From positions 1 to 12,217 of the forward strand of contig CAJTVO010000101.1 in the NCBI GenBank assembly GCA_910579485.1: a DNA stretch of 12,217 nt, read 5' to 3'. Under the pieces are notes generated by a model. That model had not been told where the DNA came from and did not search any database. It saw only the letters and a program-made list of their open reading frames with translations. The position numbers and the translations under genes are program-made. The stretch is from an uncultured Oscillospiraceae bacterium (GTDB lineage: Bacteria > Bacillota > Clostridia > Oscillospirales > Oscillospiraceae). Shown here piece by piece: positions 11,978 to 12,217 of the stretch; positions within the stretch are counted from its first letter, which is position 1; every line of letters begins with the position of its first letter.

Positions 11978-12011
11978 TCAAGAGGAACTTTTCAAGGGAT
12001 GGGAAAAATCA

Positions 12012-12165
12012 GGCGGGAAAAGCCCCGTGGACGGTTAAAAGCTGTTTTCGGGGGTGGGTAGTATAAACCTTACCCCGTTCCGCGCCGGGGCTTGGAGCGC
12101 ACCAGAAAGCCCGTATTCATGGGGGGTTGGGGGCTGTGCCGCAAGCCTAAATGTCCACGCCCGCC
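12012..12165 (+). ncRNA. Candidate structured RNA downstream of rnc (6S-like architecture possible)
   Basis: No ORF with start signals is present in 11961-12217. GGCGGG (12012-12017) can pair with CCCGCC (12160-12165), and CGTGGAC (12026-12032) pairs perfectly with GTCCACG (12153-12159). This forms a long closing stem around an interior with GGGTA (12056-12060)/TACCC (12071-12075) and AGCCC (12108-12112)/GGGCT (12131-12135). A long closing stem, an A-rich 5' strand (GGTTAAAAG) and GCAAGCCTAAA on the 3' strand recall 6S RNA, but I cannot confirm that. The strand is assumed from the similarity. It could also be an extragenic repeat or leader of a gene beyond the edge. Confidence 0.3.
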
Positions 12166-12217
12166 GGGGACGCTCCTGCCCTTATCCTGTTCTTTGGGAG
12201 AGGCCGGGGGCGCGGGG

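Overview
The window looks like the chromosome of a GC-rich gut-type Clostridia species (Bacillota, probably Oscillospiraceae near Flavonifractor/Pseudoflavonifractor; this is inference). The signs are GC-rich coding DNA, strong AGGAGG-type ribosome binding sites, consensus sigma-A promoters (TTGACA-17-TATNNT), and the run dprA, topA, trmFO, plsX, acpP, rnc. No rRNA, tRNA, CRISPR array or transposase gene was seen.

Left arm, minus strand (1-2146): a TldD-type metallopeptidase cut by the window edge, preceded by 6-phosphofructokinase with its own consensus promoter. A divergent promoter region at 2147-2349 separates these from a plus-strand block: an RNA 2'-O-methyltransferase of the TrmH/SpoU family, the DNA-uptake protein DprA, and topoisomerase I TopA, which has three Cys4 zinc fingers and a histone-H1-like Lys/Ala tail.

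Centre (6859-9811): the housekeeping order is interrupted by AT-richer DNA around trmFO (tRNA m5U54 methyltransferase). Three small XRE (Cro/CI-type) regulators each sit just downstream of a large palindrome. The first two palindromes have perfect 15- and 18-bp arms, a 7-nt spacer, and centres exactly 44 nt before the repressor start. All three palindromes overlap a strong minus-strand promoter. The first faces a divergent 84-aa gene. The second faces only a relic: a promoter, ribosome binding site and ATG now fused to a shrunken duplicate of the trmFO 5' end. The second repressor overlaps trmFO by ATGA, so trmFO translation is probably coupled to it. The third repressor lies after trmFO, and its palindrome carries a perfect-consensus promoter firing antisense into the trmFO 3' end. 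I read this as repeated insertion and replacement of repressor/operator cassettes of differing DNA specificity at one housekeeping gene. It is the most unusual thing in the window.

Right arm (9812-11960): plsX, acpP with its own promoter, and rnc, the usual phospholipid/fatty-acid and RNA-processing cluster. Three stretches without genes (9076-9248, 9535-9811, 11961-12217) are rich in paired inverted repeats. They may be structured RNAs or dispersed extragenic repeats; their identity cannot be settled from the sequence alone.
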